Part shown: positions 58,929-64,000 of the stretch, one piece after another | Position numbering within the stretch: position 1 is the first letter of the stretch | How the letters are laid out: each line of letters starts with the position of its first letter | Assembly (NCBI GenBank): GCA_020081605.1 | Contig: JAHREC010000049.1 | Coordinates: 3,720,001 to 3,784,000, forward strand | DNA from: Albifimbria verrucaria | Lineage: Eukaryota > Ascomycota > Sordariomycetes > Hypocreales > Stachybotryaceae | Reading direction: 5' to 3' | Length of the DNA stretch: 64,000 nt | Translations under genes and position numbers: made by a program | The notes under the pieces: model-generated | Databases searched by the model: none | Told to the model about the DNA's origin: nothing | The model's input: only the letters and a program-made list of their open reading frames with translations

Positions 58929-59722
58929 TCATGGCCAGCCCAGCCAAAACATAATCATGATGTAGGCGAGAATGAATCGCGTAGCCTCTCTGACGAATAC
59001 AGATGATTTAAGATGCCAGTCATATAGGACTACTCGAGCGGTTAGTCTTGACCATTGGACAGCCTTGTGCAAACTTGACTCTGCTGGCTGGTCGCCATAG
59101 ACACTTCCAAGCATCTTGGAAAAGAAAAAGTTCTTTTCTAGACCTTTTTGGCCAAGTAATACAGACAATGACTGTACCAATGTGGGCTACAAACAATCCC
59201 GCCATGACGTCTCTCAAGCCTGGTCTATTGCTTTCTATCCATCTTTGAAACGTGTTCTGTGCTTCCCCTGTAGACTCTTCCTGCCTAGATTTCCAATCAT
59301 GCTTCATACTCAAGAGCACGCTTCCCCACAACAAGGAATGTCAAAATCTAGACTGCAGAGACAAGACCCGGCCGAAAAGAGTGCAGCCAGTGTAAGTCCT
59401 GACCTGGTAATAAATTCTCCTCTGCAGATATAGAACCCCTCGCCGCTCCAGGGCAAAACCCAAGGTGTTCCAAAATGCATTAAAAGCACAATCCTTACAC
59501 ACCGTTCCGCTGACTAAATTGGCCTCTTGGGATGTCATGCATCAGAACATGCTCCGAAGCAGATATTATTGGCTCTTGCAGCAAGTTGGAAACTAAACCA
59601 ACTAGGCGACAGGGAAGCGACTTGGGCTTATCCCACTTTTCGAAATATGATCTATGGAACGTATTTACTAGAATGATTACACCGAATAGCCCCGCCACAG
59701 TGCCTGCATCCGCCACGTACAA
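58929..59722 (-). CDS. Small multi-helix membrane protein divergent from HET2
   Basis: Not recognised. Hydrophobic segments: DAGTVAGLFGVIILVNTF near the N-terminus, DVMAGLFVAHIGTVIVCI in the middle, and FILAYIMIMFWLGWP at the end. Between them is a soluble stretch (WESN-type, Gln/Glu-rich). One GT-AG intron lies at about 59348-59398. Frame shifts near 59520, 59365 and about 59170 break the reading, so the model is approximate at about 240 residues. The start is 157 bp from HET2's start in the opposite direction. A second copy of its 3' end lies at 62860-62976. Confidence 0.5.
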
Positions 59723-59878
59723 TCGCTTTTTGCTGGATAGGGGTCGGCCTCATTGTGGGGAGAGGTGGTAATCATGCAAGTATCTAAATATGACAGCACA
59801 CTACAATGCCTTTTGTTCATGCCGTTAAAATAAGAAAAAGCCCATATCGAATAGAGCGTACGGCGACGACACGCAAAG

Positions 59879-62285
59879 ATGCCAGGCAGCACCGATCTCT
59901 GCGGAAGATGCAGTACACTGGATTTTAATCACCTCTTTTACAGGCGATGGATGGCTGGAGAAAACCCCTCATACAATCTCGGAACCATTCACGAAGTTCT
60001 TAGACCGGATGCTGTGTGTGTTTTCTGCAGGCTCGTTAGACAAACGCTCACATCCACCTTCGGGGAAGATGCGATCAAGGGGTATTGAACTGGGCAGCAA
60101 AACCCGCGCCGTCCCTTCTCATGTGCTTGAATCCTCTTGACGTCACCTACGACTGTCTGAAGACATCCAGTGGTGAGATTGCACATTACGCAGATATTCA
60201 CCTCCATAATGGCCCCAATGAGCTATTTCAAATACTTCATTCAAACAGTATACGGCTCAAAGGAAAGATTGATGGGTTTTCGCCCCAAATCATCGCCTTG
60301 CAGGACGACCACTCTACCAGTACCGAGCCTGTTGAACATTTCGGTCGAGTTGTTGATCCGTGTCATGTTCCCTGGGTCGTTTTGACAAAATGGTTAGCAA
60401 ATTGCATGAAGTGCCATTTCGAGAAACGGCAGGATTTAGCTTCTAACCCAGACACATCCAAAACACATAAGTCGTTGGAACTACGAGTCATTGATGTTGA
60501 TCAAGACTGTCTCGTGACTCTTCCTGACGATGCAGCATATGTTGCACTTAGCTATGTCTGGGGCAAAGACCAGCAGGTGAAATTGATGAAAAGCAACACT
60601 GACCTCCTTAATACTCCGGGGCCTTCAAAAACTGCAAAAATGCTCCATCGAAAACAATTACCCATGCGATACGGGCAACTCGTCGGTTGTGCTATCGCTA
60701 CCTCTGGGTCGATGCATTATGTATAGTTCAAGATGACCTGGAAAACATCCAGGCAAACGTGAACGGCATGCGGCAGGTGTATAGCGACGCATCATTTACA
60801 CTTGTTGCAGCAGCGGGTTACGATGCCGACTATGGTCTCCCGGGGTAACTCTTGAATGCCCCGGAAAGAAAACCAGATGAGAACAACAATCAACAAAATC
60901 AGCGTATCAAACAGACTAGACACGGCTATTGATTTCTCCCACTGGAACACAAGAGGCTGGACATTCCAGGAAAAGCTACTTTCACCGAGACTTCTCTATT
61001 TTACAGACAGCCAAGTGTCATACCACTGTGACGAAGGTTGCAACCATGAAGAACAGTTTCACAACAGTAATGGAAATGTCGAGTTCAATATACATGATAG
61101 CATGAATCAATTGGATTTCGAAACGTACGATATTTTCGAAGTTTATGCGCTAGCGGTAAAGGACTACACAAGCCGGTCCATTTCTTATCTGAATGACAAG
61201 GTGCGAGCTTTTGATGGTGTTCTTCAATCTCTACAAAAACCGTTCAAGGGGCCATTTCTATACGGGCTGCCCTGACTATGCTCGACGTGGCGTTACTTTG
61301 GATCCCCACTGGGCGGTGCACGAGGGATCAGCAGAATTTCCAAGCTGGTCATGGGCAGGCTGGCAGGGTGTGTGCAGTATGATTATCAGGAGACAAAGGA
61401 ATTAGTTAATCTAGCAGAGTGCAGCGTGGTACAATGCAACATTACCACTGGATCAGGTGTTGAGGTGGTAGCTACAGAAATCACCAAGGACAAGCATGAC
61501 ACAGACAAATGGAGTCACTATTTCGATGAAGTTACATCGCGGATTATATACGAAGAATCAGGACCAGGGCCCCAGAAATATAAATATCCCCGGATACTTC
61601 AGCCATTCACCCAGCCTTTTAGCTTTTCTCGGGAACAACCACCCACTATCTTGAAAATTCTCGGTAAAGTTGCCACTTTTCGCTTGACGGGTCAACATTC
61701 GGGTTTCACCGGCGGCAAAGCATCGTGTGTTCGTGGGCAACATAAAGGTGTAACTTGGCTGTACTTGACCATGAGGGCCGAGCCGCCGGTATGGTCGTGG
61801 TCGACAGCCATATGGTGCCACAACTGCAGAATCGTGAGCATAAGTTTCTAGCTATCTCCCGCTCGACATTGTCTCGGCAGGTCGATGACATCACCTGGGA
61901 CGAAGAAAGGAGTCATTTCCGAATGTGGGCTGAGCAGAAAGAATATTCAGAAAAAGAATCCCATACCACGTATGAATCCTATCAAGAATACTTCAAAGAA
62001 TGGGTCGCCAAGTTACCAACAGACATGGATGCAGAATCGCCACTAATATCAGAACCCATTAAGCAACAGGATAGGAGCTCGGTTTTCACCAACAGCATAG
62101 AGTCAGAGTTGAACAGAGATGCCTTTGATGGTAGATATTTTAGTGACACGGTTTGGTGGCCTATTCTGAACGTGATTTTGCTATCGGTCGAAGAACAGGG
62201 TGTAGTGGAACGGCTTGGAATAGGCCAAATTCATGTTGATGCATTCTATCCAAATGCAGTGGAGGCAACGGTTCTCCTTGGATAA
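59879..62285 (+). CDS. HET-domain protein HET2, with six or more frame breaks (possibly a pseudogene)
   Basis: An incompatibility-type HET protein of the larger family in which a Cys/Asp-containing leader (LCGRCSTLDFNHLFYR) precedes the HET core. Core motifs: AYVALSYVWGKDQQVK, YRYLWVDALCIVQDD, YSDASFTLVAAAG and NTRGWTFQEKLLSPRLLYF, followed by FPSWSWAGWQG. The C-terminal part (ILNVILLSVEEQGVVERLGIGQI) is also typical. Breaks fall near 60087, 60650, 60846, 61260-61370 and 61745. Most look like one-base losses. This gene has a higher break density than any other here, so real decay is possible. Joined length about 790 residues. Confidence 0.82.
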
Positions 62286-62859
62286 TTCTTTTGTTAGGGG
62301 CTGGCAGTGATACTGGAACGAAGTCTCAAAGAATTATTTACCAGTGATAGGATTTTCAGAAGAAGAAACATCAGTTATATCTGAAAACACTATAAGAGTG
62401 CTATTTAATTGCAGTGATAGCTTGCAAGGTTGAACTTTTATAGCTTGATGAAACCACCTTTTATGTACAAGGTCCTAATTCATGGTTTAATCTTCCTCTC
62501 CAAAATAAATCAAAGCAAAGCTTAAGATCAGTCACATATCTTCTCAGCCACTGATACTCAAGTGCCTGAAGACAAGAAACCTTGGCCTGTGTATTTGGTC
62601 ATCCACGCTCCTTGTGAGCCTTCTGGAGTGTTTGAGCCTCTCTGTCAGCTGAATTCGTCAAACTATAGTAGCATTCCGTGCTCACTTCGGGTTCTCCCCA
62701 GTGATAACTCCTGGGTCATCACCCCTGAAGTAGATGCTTAGCCATAGCTAGTCATGGATAGGACAGAAGCCACAAAACTCGTGGTAATAGATTAGCATCA
62801 GCATGCTTGAAGTCAAAAAATGATTCTACTAGCAGCCTGAAAACAGGAGACGAGCGCCT
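62286..62859. other. Intergenic, no gene seen
   Basis: 3' region of HET2 and a short gap before the duplicated segment. No coding signal. Confidence 0.4.
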
Positions 62860-62976
62860 TGTGCAAGTTTGACTCTGCTGGCAGGTCACCATAGACATTT
62901 CCTAATATCTTTGAAGAGAAGAGGTTCTTTCCTAGGCTTTTTGAACCAAATAATATAAACAATGGCCGTATCGGTG
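62860..62976 (-). pseudogene. Truncated, mutated copy of the 3' part of the membrane gene at 58929-59722
   Basis: About 110 bp align with 59070-59180. In the shared frame, VYGDLPAESNLHKAL here corresponds to VYGDQPAESSLHKAV in the intact gene. Most differences are C-to-T or G-to-A, as RIP would cause. Similarity stops abruptly on both sides, so only the coding fragment was retained. Confidence 0.55.
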
Positions 62977-63163
62977 CTCATTCTCTATTTATCCAGAGAA
63001 ATCAGTTCATCACTGAATCCGTATGGGAAACGGCTATCCCCGGCCTGTTCATCTAATTCCATCGAAAACCTCTGCAATTTGTTGATAATTGACCTGATCC
63101 CATACTTGACAGGAAATATACGGCCCCTGTGCGGTCTCCAATTTTTCGACTCGATGGAAATAT

Positions 63164-64000
63164 TCAAATACTGGACTCGCGCCAATTCTCTCTTTTTACA
63201 GTGATATATTGATTTGTCCCTGGTGCTGGTACCTCTGCTATGCTCTGGTCTTCTATCGTAACTCGCCAGACGCCATGAGCTTTTACGGGTAGAGAGGACC
63301 CCTGCAGAGTACCAATAAGTGGCTTGGAAAGATCAACCTCGATAAAAAGGATGGAAATCTAGCGTAATCCTTTGAGATGTGTCGAAAAAGAACTACGTGA
63401 GGCTCTTCCCTTTCTCGGCTTTGTGTTTTAACGAGTGCTTTGGTCTTGCTGTCAAAACTCCAGCCCGTGTGTTTGTCTTGGGTCCCTATATAACCACTGC
63501 TGAGGAGACTCGAAATTCTGACTTCTTGTCTTTTCGATGCGATCGGCAGGTTATCGAGGCCGTATTCATTGGTGACTAGACCGTAGATATATATGCTTCG
63601 TGGCGGAGACAAAACGTTGGAATTAGTTGGCATTTTATCAATACACACTAGCGAAGGCGCATGTAGTCGATGCAATACGCCCTCTTCTTTGGCATCAAAG
63701 GAACTCCGAGAGAGTAATAGTCCAATCTGCTTGCCATTTATGGAGCATTTGAGAGGGGCCACAAGAACTGGTTCATATATGTACCACTGCCAGTTCCCTG
63801 AATCACCAGGCTTAGCCATGCTGTTCTTGACTTCTGTGCTAATCAAGGAGCTTGAAAATGAAGGAGAAGCTCTTCCAGATATTTCAGGGTCCTCTGCGTT
63901 AGGTAGTAATTCAATACTATCGTTTTCGGCAGAATGTAATAATAGTTTCGGTGTTGAGAAGTTTAAGGATTCTGCTCCCTTATCTTGAGTTGAATTGCTT
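63164..64000 (-). CDS. Unidentified protein, C-terminal part; gene runs off the window
   Basis: The minus-strand frame is open from the right edge of the window to a break at the A run 63344-63348, then continues in the next frame to a stop at 63164-63166. Readable landmarks are GNWQWYIYEPVLVAPLKC, VLFRHISKDYARF, VDLSKPLIGTLQGSSL and GVWRVTIEDQ. It is rich in Ser, Leu and Lys with no transmembrane helix in the visible part. I do not recognise the family. Its position beside HET2 suggests an accessory or HET-associated protein, but that is inference. Confidence 0.6.

Overview
This window is nuclear DNA of a filamentous ascomycete, most likely a Sordariomycete. The gene content is the main reason: ATG17, a PNS1 choline-transporter-like protein, a RanGEF/RCC1 protein, Zn2Cys6 regulators, HET-domain proteins, a CFEM protein, a BAHD/trichothecene-acetyltransferase-type enzyme and a DUF6536 membrane protein. 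Genes are monocistronic and lie on both strands. Introns are short (about 40-60 nt) and almost all GT-AG. No rRNA, tRNA, CRISPR array or intact transposon was recognised.

Layout. 0-6 kb: PNS1 (+), two related small one-helix membrane proteins (-) and ATG17 (-). 6-20 kb: a sacsin-like protein with a degenerate GHKL ATPase (-), a calpain (-), a 3.2-kb gap, a low-complexity hypothetical gene (+) and a NicO nickel transporter (-). 20-30 kb: an NDH-2/AIF-like FAD oxidoreductase (+), a DUF6536 membrane protein (+), an amidohydrolase-type decarboxylase (-), a Dabb protein (-) and an RCC1-repeat protein (-). 30-36 kb: a compact metabolic group made of an Ldh2-family dehydrogenase (-) divergent from a Zn2Cys6 regulator (+), then an SDR (+), a hotdog thioesterase (-) and a DUF1993 protein (-). 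36-50 kb: a five-CFEM GPI-type protein (-), a BAHD acyltransferase (-), a small broken gene (-), an F-box-like protein (+), a membrane-anchored beta-propeller (+) and a tail-to-tail single-pass surface protein (-). 51-64 kb: an accessory block with two HET-domain genes, an SDR, DUF2306, a second Zn2Cys6 regulator, a small multi-helix membrane protein divergent from the second HET gene, a truncated mutated copy of that membrane gene, and an unidentified gene running off the end.

Assembly quality. About half of the genes carry reading-frame breaks. Nearly all those I could place are repaired in thought by adding one base, usually in a homopolymer run, and the protein continues recognisably in the next frame. 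Other genes are completely open. This pattern fits uncorrected homopolymer contractions in a long-read assembly better than genuine pseudogenes. HET2 (about 60-62 kb) has the most breaks and may really be decaying. Gene coordinates below span start to stop through these breaks and are not single open frames.

How the genes work together. The clearest local grouping is 30.0-36.0 kb, where an oxidoreductase and a pathway-type regulator share a 235-bp promoter and an SDR and a thioesterase follow. The right end looks like an allorecognition or fast-evolving block.
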